Origin: DASZXJ01 sp035545895
GTDB taxonomy: Bacteria; Planctomycetota; Phycisphaerae; Tepidisphaerales; Tepidisphaeraceae
Direction: 5' to 3'
Length of the DNA stretch: 9,833 bases
Assembly (NCBI GenBank): GCA_035545895.1
Contig: DASZXJ010000236.1
Coordinates: 1 to 9,833 of the forward strand
The notes under the pieces were generated by a model that was not told the DNA's origin, did not search any database, and worked only from the letters and a program-made list of their open reading frames with translations. Numbering within the stretch: position 1 is the first letter of the stretch; each line of letters starts with the position of its first letter. Shown here piece after piece: positions 1-5,316 of the stretch. The position numbers were made by a program, and so were the translations under genes.

Positions 1-23
1 GTCATTGGGACTTGGCCATTGAC
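1..23. repeat. degenerate GTCATTGG/CCATTGAC intergenic repeat fragment
   Basis: The first bases of the window contain GTCATTGG followed by GGCCATTGAC, which is a reiterated and partly palindromic CATTG pattern. It resembles the CATT-rich reiterated sequence at 1185-1226 and probably belongs to the same kind of dispersed intergenic repeat. Its left part is cut off by the window edge, so its full length cannot be judged. Confidence 0.3.
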
Positions 24-211
24 CATTTAATCCCCGTTTCAACGCCAACCCCCGCCCGCCTTCGCTGGGCGAACGATGCGGTCTCCCACCGTACCTTCCT
101 ACGGGTAAACTCGCCTCATTCGCCTGCCTTGCGGCTGGCAGCGCAGCCGAGGTTTCGGGGTTGTGACGAGTATCGATTCCTTTGGGAATCGGGATGGACG
201 CGTGTATACTC
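24..211. other. non-coding region with several short hairpins upstream of the bactofilin gene
   Basis: I see no believable gene here. An open frame exists from about 12 to 341, but it runs through a terminator and into the bactofilin gene, and its composition does not look like protein. The region does hold short inverted repeats: CCGTA/TACGG (89-93 with 100-104, 6-nt loop) and CGATTCC/GGAATCG (174-180 with 185-191, TTTG loop). Together with the terminator that follows at 212-243, this could be the 3' part of a structured small RNA or the trailer of an upstream gene. I looked for hallmark segments of RNase P RNA, SRP RNA and tmRNA and did not find a convincing match. Confidence 0.3.
182..210 (+). 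promoter_or_regulatory. candidate sigma70-type promoter for the bactofilin gene
   Basis: TTGGGA (182-187) and TATACT (205-210) are separated by 17 nt. The -10 matches the consensus well and the -35 is weak. Initiation near 217 would put the start inside the terminator hairpin at 212-243, so the two signals overlap. Both may be real, with the terminator serving the upstream transcript, or the promoter match may be chance. Confidence 0.3.
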
Positions 212-243
212 CCCGGCCCGGCGGAATTGGCCGGGTGTTTTTT
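212..243 (+). terminator. Rho-independent terminator upstream of the bactofilin gene
   Basis: A perfect 7-bp GC-rich stem, CCCGGCC (212-218) pairing with GGCCGGG (229-235), closes a 10-nt loop and is followed by TGTTTTTT (236-243). This is a textbook intrinsic terminator in + orientation. It ends whatever transcript enters from the left edge, or acts as a leader attenuator for the bactofilin gene that starts 31 nt further on. Confidence 0.75.
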
Positions 244-261
244 CCCGAACTCTCTATATGC

Positions 262-267
262 AGGAGG
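262..267 (+). promoter_or_regulatory. Shine-Dalgarno AGGAGG fixing the bactofilin start
   Basis: AGGAGG lies 7 nt before the ATG at 275. It decides that start over the longer in-frame possibility beginning with TTG at 182, whose extra 31 residues would be translated across the terminator hairpin. Confidence 0.8.
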
Positions 268-274
268 CAAGATC

Positions 275-679
275 ATGGCTGAAGCGAATCAGGAATTTCC
301 CACAATCATCGGACCGGATGCTCATTTCAAGGGCGAATTGACGTTCGAAAAAGGCCTGCGATTGCAGGGCAAATTCGAAGGTAAAGTCAATACAGCCGGT
401 CGGTTACATATCGCAAAGGAAGCGCGCATGCAGGCGGATGTGGAAGCGACCGCCATCATCATCGAGGGCGAAGTTCGGGGAAATCTGAGCGCTTCGGACC
501 GGATCGAGCTGAAATCGACCGCCCGCTACGATGGCGACCTGCGGGCGAGCAAGCTGGTGGTGGATGAAGGCGCGGTATTCAGCGGGCACGTCAGCGTCGG
601 CCCCGAGGCCGGCAAGGGCCGCGGACCGCAAAACACGAATCGCCCGATGCCAGCGGCTGCCCCGGCGCCGATCAAGTAA
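275..679 (+). CDS. bactofilin (polymer-forming cytoskeletal protein)
   Basis: This 134-residue protein is a canonical bactofilin (DUF583 family). Bactofilins polymerise without nucleotide into filaments that scaffold cell-shape, stalk or envelope functions on the inner face of the membrane. Residues 11-108 form the beta-helical core, visible as short repeating strands with small or charged turns: the start IIGPDAHFKGELTF, then GKFEGKV (32-38), IIIEGEVRGNL (61-71), ARYDGDL (83-89) and VFSGHVSVG (101-109). The tail from about 110 is Gly-, Pro- and Ala-rich and probably disordered, as is usual in the family. The ATG at 275 is chosen because of the ideal ribosome site in front of it. A second, variant bactofilin follows 70 nt downstream on the same strand, so the two are likely co-expressed and may co-polymerise. 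Family assignment is firm; the cellular role in this organism is unknown. Confidence 0.93.
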   Translation: MAEANQEFPTIIGPDAHFKGELTFEKGLRLQGKFEGKVNTAGRLHIAKEARMQADVEATAIIIEGEVRGNLSASDRIELKSTARYDGDLRASKLVVDEGAVFSGHVSVGPEAGKGRGPQNTNRPMPAAAPAPIK

Positions 680-749
680 TCGGAAATCGTCCGAATTCGT
701 TGCACGGAAACCGTCGTTGCGCTTTCAGTCTTCACGGGTTGCATAAGAA

Positions 750-1166
750 ATGTCCAATCCGAGCTACAACGTTCCGGCACCCGATGATCGCACCGCGATC
801 ACCTGCCTCTATTGCGGCAAGGCCATCGAGGTGGGCCGCAAGGCGATGAGCGTCACCTGCAAGTTCTGCCACAAACCCCTCAAGCTGGAAGACGTGCAGA
901 TCAAGGCGTATGAGGCGCGCCGCAGTATCGACACGTGCGGCGTGGTGACGGTGGAGAAAAAGGGAAACGTCGTTACCGACAAAATACTCTGTGGCGGCGC
1001 GGTGATTCGCGGACGGGTCAAAGGCACCATCACCAGCCGGGGAACCGTGCTGGTCGGTCCTGAAGCCGAAATCGTCGGTAATGTCACCGCACCCGCACTG
1101 GCGGTGGGTTTGGGCGCGATTCTCGAAGGGCAATACGAGATCGGGCCACTGAAAAAATCCGAATAA
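750..1166 (+). CDS. zinc-ribbon bactofilin-like protein
   Basis: This 138-residue protein has two parts. Residues 15-45 form a four-cysteine knuckle: C19-x2-C22, then 14 residues, then C37-x2-C40 (CLYCGK ... CKFCHK), the pattern of a zinc-ribbon. Residues about 60-133 are a shortened bactofilin beta-helix, with repeating turns such as GGAVIRGRVKGTI (82-94), VGPEAEIVGNV (102-112) and LGAILEGQYEIG (121-132). The fusion suggests a filament subunit or filament cap that carries a metal-bound head for binding a partner. That is inference, since only the domain architecture is visible. Two further cysteines (C63, C81) lie in the beta-helix part. The gene follows the canonical bactofilin in the same direction with a 70-nt gap and no terminator between them. 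No strong ribosome site precedes the ATG. The stop codon sits in a hairpin shared with the convergent operon. Confidence 0.85.
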   Translation: MSNPSYNVPAPDDRTAITCLYCGKAIEVGRKAMSVTCKFCHKPLKLEDVQIKAYEARRSIDTCGVVTVEKKGNVVTDKILCGGAVIRGRVKGTITSRGTVLVGPEAEIVGNVTAPALAVGLGAILEGQYEIGPLKKSE

Positions 1167-1179
1167 CGAATTCGGATTT
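1152..1179 (-). terminator. terminator between convergent bactofilin and LPS-core operons
   Basis: A perfect 10-bp inverted repeat, AAATCCGAAT (1155-1164) with ATTCGGATTT (1170-1179), has a 5-nt loop. Read on the minus strand, the stem runs directly into a T-tract (six T in a row, three of them in the stem), which fits a terminator for the heptosyltransferase transcript ending at 1190. The stop codon of the + strand zinc-ribbon bactofilin lies inside the stem and loop. The stem is AT-rich, so strength is uncertain. Confidence 0.5.
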
Positions 1180-1184
1180 GAGCC

Positions 1185-1226
1185 ATTCGTCATTGATTCG
1201 TCATTCTGGTTTGGTCATTCGTCATT
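1185..1226. repeat. three copies of ATTCGTCATT, partly inside the heptosyltransferase 3' end
   Basis: The 10-mer ATTCGTCATT occurs exactly at 1185-1194, 1196-1205 and 1217-1226, with a related TTGGTCATT between the last two. The last two copies lie within the minus-strand heptosyltransferase gene, where they encode a reiterated Met-Thr-Asn tail. The pattern looks like a short dispersed intergenic repeat that has been read into the gene. Confidence 0.7.
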
Positions 1227-2242
1227 TGGCGTGCGGCTTCGTCCAGAACCGGTTCAATCCCCAGCCATTTCATGCAACTGGTGTGCGAGCATTTTCGCGA
1301 ATAGCACGGGCTGCACGGGATATCCACGCGCACGACGCTGTCGAGCCTTTGGAATGGGCCGGTGCGGATGGGGTTGGTCGGTCCAAAAATGGTGACGAGC
1401 GGCTTATTCAGCGCAGCCGCGATATGCATTGGTCCGCTGTCGTTGGCGATGACGAGGCTGGCGCGTTGGATCAATGCGACCAATTGGCGAAGAGAGGTTT
1501 TGCCGACAACGTTCACATCTGCCGGGATTTGCGAGGCAAGCCGTGCCAGTTCTCCTCCGCCGGCGACAACCGTCGCCAGACCAAATTGAGATCGCAACGG
1601 TTCGATCAACCTCGCAAATCGCTCGGCCGGCCAGCGCTTGGTCAGCCAGTTGGCGCCGGGCAGAAGAATCGCGTATGGACCAATGGCTCCCACCAGCGAT
1701 TCAACATGCGCTTCGTCAGCAGCATCGGACGTCAGGTGAAATTCGACCGGCTCGCGCCCGCAGCCCAGCGCTTCGGTGATGGCGAGATATCGTTGAATCG
1801 CGTGCTGTTCCATTGAATCGATCGGAACGCGGTGTGTGTAAAAAAGATGGGCCAGTTCCCTCGCGTTGGCAAAGCCGACGCGAAGCGGCGCGTGGGTCAG
1901 CCAGGTCAGCCAGCCGCTACGATGCAGGCCTTGCAGGTCGATCACCAGATCGAACCTGCGTTTGCTCAAATCACGAAGAAATCGAAACAGGGCTACCGTC
2001 GCGCGTGGATCAAACCACCAGCGGGCAAACTTGCGCCGATCAAACTCAATCACTTCGCTCAGTTGGGGATTTCCCCGCAAAAGATCAGAAAATTGATTGC
2101 TGACCAACCAACTGATCTGCGCCTGGGGCCATTTCCTGCGAAGAAGATTGAGCACCGGCAGCGCGTGCACCACATCGCCCAATGAACTGGGTTTGATGAG
2201 TAAAATGCGCTGAGGCGGAGATTGGAAATCCGATATGGTCAT
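1190..2242 (-). CDS. glycosyltransferase family 9 (LPS heptosyltransferase)
   Basis: This 350-residue protein is a GT9 (GT-B fold) enzyme of the ADP-heptose:LPS heptosyltransferase type, which adds heptose to the growing lipid A-core acceptor at the inner membrane. Visible family marks are ILLIKPSSLGDVVHALPVL (13-31), with the N-terminal Lys and GD that begin the acceptor domain; IDLQGLHRSG (101-110); LLPGANWLTKRWP (193-205); and the donor-binding ANDSGPMHIAAALNKP (266-281) followed by TIFGPTNP (284-291). A Cys-rich CSPCYSRKC lies at 310-318. Length is normal. The ATG at 2242 is chosen over longer in-frame starts up to 2386 because it makes a 4-nt ATGA overlap with the upstream kinase gene, implying translational coupling. 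The final dozen residues (MTNDQTRMTNQ) come from an intergenic repeat, not from the enzyme fold. Which heptosyltransferase (I, II or III type) it is cannot be decided from sequence alone. Confidence 0.9.
   Translation of the reverse strand: MTISDFQSPPQRILLIKPSSLGDVVHALPVLNLLRRKWPQAQISWLVSNQFSDLLRGNPQLSEVIEFDRRKFARWWFDPRATVALFRFLRDLSKRRFDLVIDLQGLHRSGWLTWLTHAPLRVGFANARELAHLFYTHRVPIDSMEQHAIQRYLAITEALGCGREPVEFHLTSDAADEAHVESLVGAIGPYAILLPGANWLTKRWPAERFARLIEPLRSQFGLATVVAGGGELARLASQIPADVNVVGKTSLRQLVALIQRASLVIANDSGPMHIAAALNKPLVTIFGPTNPIRTGPFQRLDSVVRVDIPCSPCYSRKCSHTSCMKWLGIEPVLDEAARQMTNDQTRMTNQ
2239..2242 (-). promoter_or_regulatory. ATGA stop/start overlap coupling kinase and heptosyltransferase
   Basis: On the minus strand the kinase stop TGA (2241-2239) and the heptosyltransferase start ATG (2242-2240) share two bases. 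This arrangement is typical of translational coupling, in which terminating ribosomes re-initiate on the next gene. It is the main reason for the start chosen for the heptosyltransferase. Confidence 0.85.
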
Positions 2243-3741
2243 GGAGAAACGTTCGATTCCTCCGGCTGCGGCAACGGGGAAAATGGTGCATATCCCTGGC
2301 ACAGCGCCAATGAGTCGGCCGGCGTGTATTGAGGGTGCTGCTTCATCGCGCGCAGCAGACGAAGAACTCCCCACGCCTGCAACCACAAATTCATCGATCG
2401 AATGCCATCCAGGTCGATCATGACTGGAATTGCGCCTTGCCGGGGATCTTCAAAAATGATCCAGTTGGTGCTTTTGGAATCGTAATGCACAAGCCCGCTT
2501 TTCTCGATGGTTCGCAGGGTCCGTCCGGCGCGACGAAAAAGCATATCGCGCCTGCCCGGCTCGAGCGAATTGAGGTCGGCCCGGTCGAGTCGAATGCCGG
2601 GCACTTTTTCGAAGAGGATGATCGAATCAATCGCATAACCGAGACTGCGTTTTTCCATCAACAGCATCGGCCATTCGCAAGGCAGGTTGCGGGCGATCAG
2701 CGACCAGGCTTTAAGCCACATCCGGCGTGCCCGCGCCGGCCGAAGCAGATCGTTTATGTATTGCGACATGCGTTTTCGTCGCGGTCGTTTGACGATGACC
2801 GAAATCGGTCGGCCCGCGAGCACAATTTCACCGGCAAGCACTTCGCCACTGGCATCGCGTTTAAGATGAGTCAGTTGCTCTGACTCGATCTGCGCCAGCA
2901 GTATCGGCCAAGCGGTTTTCCAATCGTTTTGCGAAATATTCAGATGACTTGCCATTGCCCATGGCTTGGGGCGATGCGCGGTCTTGGTGAAAACGCCCGA
3001 CCATTCGCCGATCTCGATTGTTCCGAACGATTCGTTCTCACGCTGGCTTTGCCGAACCAGCTTTTGCGAGAGCGTTTTCGACATTGGATTGAGCTTTGGC
3101 GGAAGTGAATCGGGGTTAAGTATCCTCCAGCCTCGAAGCAGATCGGTTCGCGTCGCGATGCCTGCGGCATTGTGGGCCAGCGTGTAAAGATCATTCAAAC
3201 GCAAGCCTCCGCGTTGCAGACGACGGGCATCGAGAAATTGAATCTTTCCGTCAGCGATCAAAAAACTGTGAAGCGACAATTCGCGGTGCCCCATCTTTGC
3301 CGCGCCGATCTTTTTGACGATTTCGACCACTTGGCCGGCGATAGTCCGATGTTCAGCCGGCCTGGGATTTTCGAGATATTCGTCCAAAGGCACAGCCTTT
3401 TCGAAGGAGTCAACGATCACCGCATCGCCAAGCTTTTTGCCGATGTGGAAACCCGACAGATGCGCAAGCGCTCGTGGCGAGGGCACGTGATTCCGTTGAA
3501 GGGACTGGAAGTTGAAAAACTCCCGTACCGCCGACTGCCCGCTCAGATATTGAGCCACCGGAGTCTGCCGCGGGTAGAAATACAAAAAATACGGACGATC
3601 CTGGAATTGAAACTTCCATACCTGCCGAATGGCCGCGTCGCTAACGAGCGTTCCAACCTGCTCGAAATTGGCCAGTGCCTGTTCCAGCTCCCGTTCAATC
3701 ACGCTGGTTTTATATGCGGTAAACGACGATTTGTCTTGCAA
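2239..3741 (-). CDS. tandem LPS-kinase-like protein (WaaP-like half fused to KdkA/InaA-like half)
   Basis: This 500-residue protein appears to contain two protein-kinase-fold domains of the LPS sugar-kinase group. The N-terminal half (about 35-215) has GHRELSLHSFLI (151-162) then FLDARRLQRG (169-178), which lines up with the WaaP loop HRDxxxxHFLL and the following IDLHRAQ. The usual catalytic Asp is Glu154 here. The C-terminal half (about 290-480) has IVKRPRRKR (316-324), GLVHYDSKSTNWII (416-429) with the H-x-D-x-K-x2-N pattern (D421, K423, N426), and VMIDLDGIRS (440-449) as the metal-binding motif, so it looks catalytically complete. It probably phosphorylates a Kdo or heptose of LPS core, matching the heptosyltransferase gene that overlaps it by 4 nt. 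The TTG start at 3741 is the first possible start after an in-frame stop, and GAGGT (3751-3755 on the complement) lies 9 nt before it. GTG at residue 14 is the alternative. Confidence 0.75.
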   Translation of the reverse strand: MQDKSSFTAYKTSVIERELEQALANFEQVGTLVSDAAIRQVWKFQFQDRPYFLYFYPRQTPVAQYLSGQSAVREFFNFQSLQRNHVPSPRALAHLSGFHIGKKLGDAVIVDSFEKAVPLDEYLENPRPAEHRTIAGQVVEIVKKIGAAKMGHRELSLHSFLIADGKIQFLDARRLQRGGLRLNDLYTLAHNAAGIATRTDLLRGWRILNPDSLPPKLNPMSKTLSQKLVRQSQRENESFGTIEIGEWSGVFTKTAHRPKPWAMASHLNISQNDWKTAWPILLAQIESEQLTHLKRDASGEVLAGEIVLAGRPISVIVKRPRRKRMSQYINDLLRPARARRMWLKAWSLIARNLPCEWPMLLMEKRSLGYAIDSIILFEKVPGIRLDRADLNSLEPGRRDMLFRRAGRTLRTIEKSGLVHYDSKSTNWIIFEDPRQGAIPVMIDLDGIRSMNLWLQAWGVLRLLRAMKQHPQYTPADSLALCQGYAPFSPLPQPEESNVSP

Positions 3742-3756
3742 CGAAGAGGCACCTCG

Positions 3757-4092
3757 TTACGCCGCCTTCGATCGCTTTCGGGTGGCTCGTCGCGATTTTG
3801 GCGTACTTTCACGAAGCATAGCTTCAGTCATCCGATACAGTGGCTTGAGATGTTTCGGAACCGAATGATAAGGAGTTGCATGAATGAGAAGCAGCGGTAA
3901 TGGCTCGCCAACGACCGATTCCAAGGCCATCAAATGATCGATGGTGAGGCTTCTCGACCGGGCCTTTACCCGACTTAGAAAAGATTTGGTAACACCTATT
4001 GCCTCAGCGATCGCAGTCAAAGTCATGCCTCGCTTCATCAGGAGATCGATCACTTCCGCAGAGAGACTCGAAGAAACCACACGATCAACCAT
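3757..4092 (-). CDS. XRE-family helix-turn-helix regulator
   Basis: This 111-residue protein carries a single Cro/C1-type DNA-binding domain. Residues 23-50 read MTLTAIAEAIGVTKSFLSRVKARSRSLT, written here only to mark the helix-turn-helix: AIAEAIG forms the first helix, VTKSFLSRV the recognition helix, and SLTIDHLMAL the following helix. The C-terminal tail from about 97 is strongly basic (RRATRKRSKA). The ATG at 4092 is preferred over the more upstream possible start at 4125 because GAGG (4099-4102 on the complement) lies 6 nt before it, and the longer form would overlap the previous gene. The gene sits 8 nt after a small basic protein and 15 nt before the tandem kinase, so it is probably co-transcribed with LPS-core genes and may autoregulate the operon. 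The operator is not identified. It could alternatively be the antitoxin-like partner of the preceding small gene. Confidence 0.8.
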   Translation of the reverse strand: MVDRVVSSSLSAEVIDLLMKRGMTLTAIAEAIGVTKSFLSRVKARSRSLTIDHLMALESVVGEPLPLLLIHATPYHSVPKHLKPLYRMTEAMLRESTPKSRRATRKRSKAA

Positions 4093-4098
4093 AATACA

Positions 4099-4102
4099 CC
4101 TC
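4099..4102 (-). promoter_or_regulatory. ribosome site for the XRE gene, overlapping the upstream stop codon
   Basis: GAGG on the minus strand lies 6 nt before the ATG at 4092 and shares bases with the TGA of the preceding 91-residue gene (4103-4101). This supports the shorter start of the regulator and suggests the two genes are translated together. Confidence 0.6.
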
Positions 4103-4376
4103 ACAATATCGAGTTCAGTCGCCAATACTCAGTCCCGATCCATCTGGCCATAGCGTCTGCTGTGTTCAACGCATTGATATCAACTTTCACATCAGGCTTC
4201 TTAAGTTGGTTTGCGATCTGGCGAATTTCCTCGTCGTAATCCATGAGTAGCTTCATTTGTTCCAAGTTGCTCGGTGGATAATAGAGCCGCAGCCGCCTGC
4301 GATGCTTCCGATACGACCGGTAAGCCGGGATTGCATCACGTCGCTGCTGCGGCGTGAACGGCTTTCGGTAAGCCAT
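4101..4376 (-). CDS. small basic protein of unknown function, paired with the XRE gene
   Basis: I do not recognise this 91-residue protein. Its N-terminal third is highly basic (RRDAIPAYRSYRKHRRRLRL, 12-31), which suggests nucleic-acid or polyanion contact. The middle (about 37-60) is a probable amphipathic helix with acidic and basic residues, MKLLMDYDEEIRQIANQLKK, and the end is a short mixed segment with ARWIGTEYW (77-85). No Cys, signal peptide or membrane helix is seen. AGGAG (4381-4385 on the complement) precedes the ATG, though the 4-nt spacing is short. It is the first gene after the promoter at 4400-4428 and is immediately followed by the XRE gene, whose ribosome site overlaps this stop codon. 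The small-gene-then-HTH order resembles a toxin-antitoxin or phage-type regulatory pair, but nothing in the sequence shows toxin function. Confidence 0.7.
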   Translation of the reverse strand: MAYRKPFTPQQRRDAIPAYRSYRKHRRRLRLYYPPSNLEQMKLLMDYDEEIRQIANQLKKPDVKVDINALNTADAMARWIGTEYWRLNSIL

Positions 4377-4399
4377 CGTGCTCCTAACTGATGTTTACA

Positions 4400-4428
4400 A
4401 GTCTAACATTTAGTTGCCCGTAGGTCAA
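4400..4428 (-). promoter_or_regulatory. sigma70-type promoter of the small protein/XRE/kinase/heptosyltransferase operon
   Basis: On the minus strand, TTGACC (4428-4423) and TAGACT (4405-4400) are separated by exactly 17 nt. Initiation would fall near 4393, leaving a leader of about 17 nt that contains the AGGAG ribosome site of the first gene. This is the best promoter match in the window. The HNH gene upstream ends at 4467, so the operon can be transcribed on its own. Confidence 0.6.
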
Positions 4429-4466
4429 CCAATTTGATCGTCGCCAAATGCGATTCAGATTGACTG

Positions 4467-5153
4467 TCACTTCAACTCCACCGTCCAATACGCGTTATCC
4501 AGGAACTGTTTCCAACTGGAGTAACGCTCATCGGACAGCCGGATGTTGATGACCGGGCTGCGCTTGGGCTTGATGGGTTTGGTAATCAGGTGCAGGTGCG
4601 CCTGCTCGGGGGTGCGGCCGCCCTTCTTTACGTTGCACTTGATGCAGCAGCAGACGATGTTTGTCCAGGAGCTCTTGCCGCCCTGGCTCTTGGGGACAAC
4701 ATGGTCCAGCGACAGTTCCGTGGTGGGCATCTTCTTGCCGCAGTATTGGCAGCGGTTGCCGTCGCGGGCGTAGATGTTGCGCCGATTGAATTTCACGTCC
4801 TGCCGAGGCAGTTTGTCATAACCCAGCAGGCGGATGATTCGCGGGACTGCAATTTGAAACCGCACCGTGTGAATCCATTCGTATTCATCCGGCTCGAATT
4901 CAAGTTTGAGGGCGCTTAATTCGCGCCAGTCGGCGAAGTTCAGATTCTGCCACTGGCTATGGCCGGATGCGTCGGTGTCGATATGTATGACTTCCGCCAA
5001 TTCCTTGCAGAGCATGGAAAAGGCGCGGCGGACATTGATGACACGGATAGCCTGGTAGTATTTGTTGAGGACCAGGACGTTGGCCGACAGCGCCACTGAG
5101 GCGGCACCGCCGCTGTTGCCCGGTCGGGAAAATGGAACCCCGTCGTGGCTCAT
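4467..5153 (-). CDS. HNH endonuclease family protein
   Basis: This 228-residue protein has a C-terminal HNH nuclease domain. The zinc knuckle is C135-x2-C138 (RCQYCGK) and C170-x2-C173 (CCIKCN). The catalytic motif starts at SLDHVVPKSQGG (148-159) with His151, continues with Asn165 in WTNIV, and ends at Asn174 in KCNVKKGG. The N-terminal half (about 22-120) has the conserved extension seen in a widespread chromosomal HNH group: NVLVLNKYYQAIRVINVRRA, then a region ending in QIAVPRIIRLL (100-110). These proteins are nicking or structure-directed nucleases of mostly unproven role, and the domain is present with all key residues here. The ATG at 5153 has no strong ribosome site. The gene faces away from the DsbD-like gene and is followed, after 90 nt, by the LPS-core operon on the same strand. 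It does not resemble a homing endonuclease inside an intron or intein, as it stands alone. Confidence 0.88.
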   Translation of the reverse strand: MSHDGVPFSRPGNSGGAASVALSANVLVLNKYYQAIRVINVRRAFSMLCKELAEVIHIDTDASGHSQWQNLNFADWRELSALKLEFEPDEYEWIHTVRFQIAVPRIIRLLGYDKLPRQDVKFNRRNIYARDGNRCQYCGKKMPTTELSLDHVVPKSQGGKSSWTNIVCCCIKCNVKKGGRTPEQAHLHLITKPIKPKRSPVINIRLSDERYSSWKQFLDNAYWTVELK

Positions 5154-5184
5154 GCGTCGTGGAACCGGGCTTTAGAGGCAGGGA

Positions 5185-5316
5185 TCAGACGATGCAGACC
5201 ATGCACATCTCCTCACCACCCGGACACTTGCAATTGTAACGGGCAACATATTCAAAGGCAAAACCGCAACAAATGGCCTTATAACGTGTGTTAATATTGT
5301 CAAAATCATGCGAACC
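5185..5316 (-). other. cysteine-rich reading frame without a standard start codon
   Basis: Between the HNH gene and the divergent DsbD-like gene, the minus strand has an open frame of 43 codons, bounded by TGA at 5319-5317 and TGA at 5187-5185. The predicted peptide is markedly protein-like, with ICCGF (15-19), FEYVARYNCKC (21-31) and CPGGEEMCMVC (31-41). That gives six cysteines in 26 residues, including C-x-C and C-x2-C pairs, as in a small metal- or disulfide-binding protein. There is no ATG, GTG or TTG before the cysteine region, and the only near-cognate start is ATT at 5295. It ends 31 nt before the HNH start and would be co-directional with it. It may be a small gene with a non-standard start, a decayed gene, or chance. 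Confidence 0.3.
5279..5307. promoter_or_regulatory. AT-rich divergent promoter region
   Basis: The segment between the divergent HNH and DsbD-like genes is the most AT-rich part of the locus. It holds TATAAC at 5280-5285 and TTAATATT at 5291-5298 on the + strand, and TTGACA with TATAAG on the minus strand, the latter two only 14 nt apart. These are promoter-like pieces, but neither direction shows both boxes at ideal spacing. I can support only that promoter activity probably resides here. Confidence 0.3.

Noticed and set aside
89..104. possible RNase P, SRP or tmRNA segment (hairpin followed by GGGTAAACTC)
   Set aside because: The GGTAAACTC word recalls RNase P RNA, but the surrounding conserved segments are missing, so the resemblance is probably chance.
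12..341. 109-codon + strand frame at the left edge
   Set aside because: It crosses the strong terminator and overlaps the bactofilin gene in another frame. The predicted protein has no recognisable fold or ribosome site.
1185..1226. possible CRISPR array
   Set aside because: The repeat unit is only 10 nt, the spacing is irregular (1 and 11 nt), and there are no spacers of usable length and no cas genes.
1178..1816. 212-codon + strand frame
   Set aside because: It lies opposite the well-supported heptosyltransferase gene and is a by-product of its codon bias.
2243..2386. 48-residue N-terminal extension of the heptosyltransferase
   Set aside because: It overlaps the kinase coding region, reads as low-complexity sequence, and the ATGA overlap at 2242 gives a far better start.
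3172..3900. 242-codon + strand frame
   Set aside because: It is antisense to the tandem kinase and XRE genes, has no family resemblance, and spans the boundary of two real genes.
4093..4125. 11-residue N-terminal extension of the XRE protein
   Set aside because: It overlaps the preceding gene and ignores the well-placed GAGG before the ATG at 4092.
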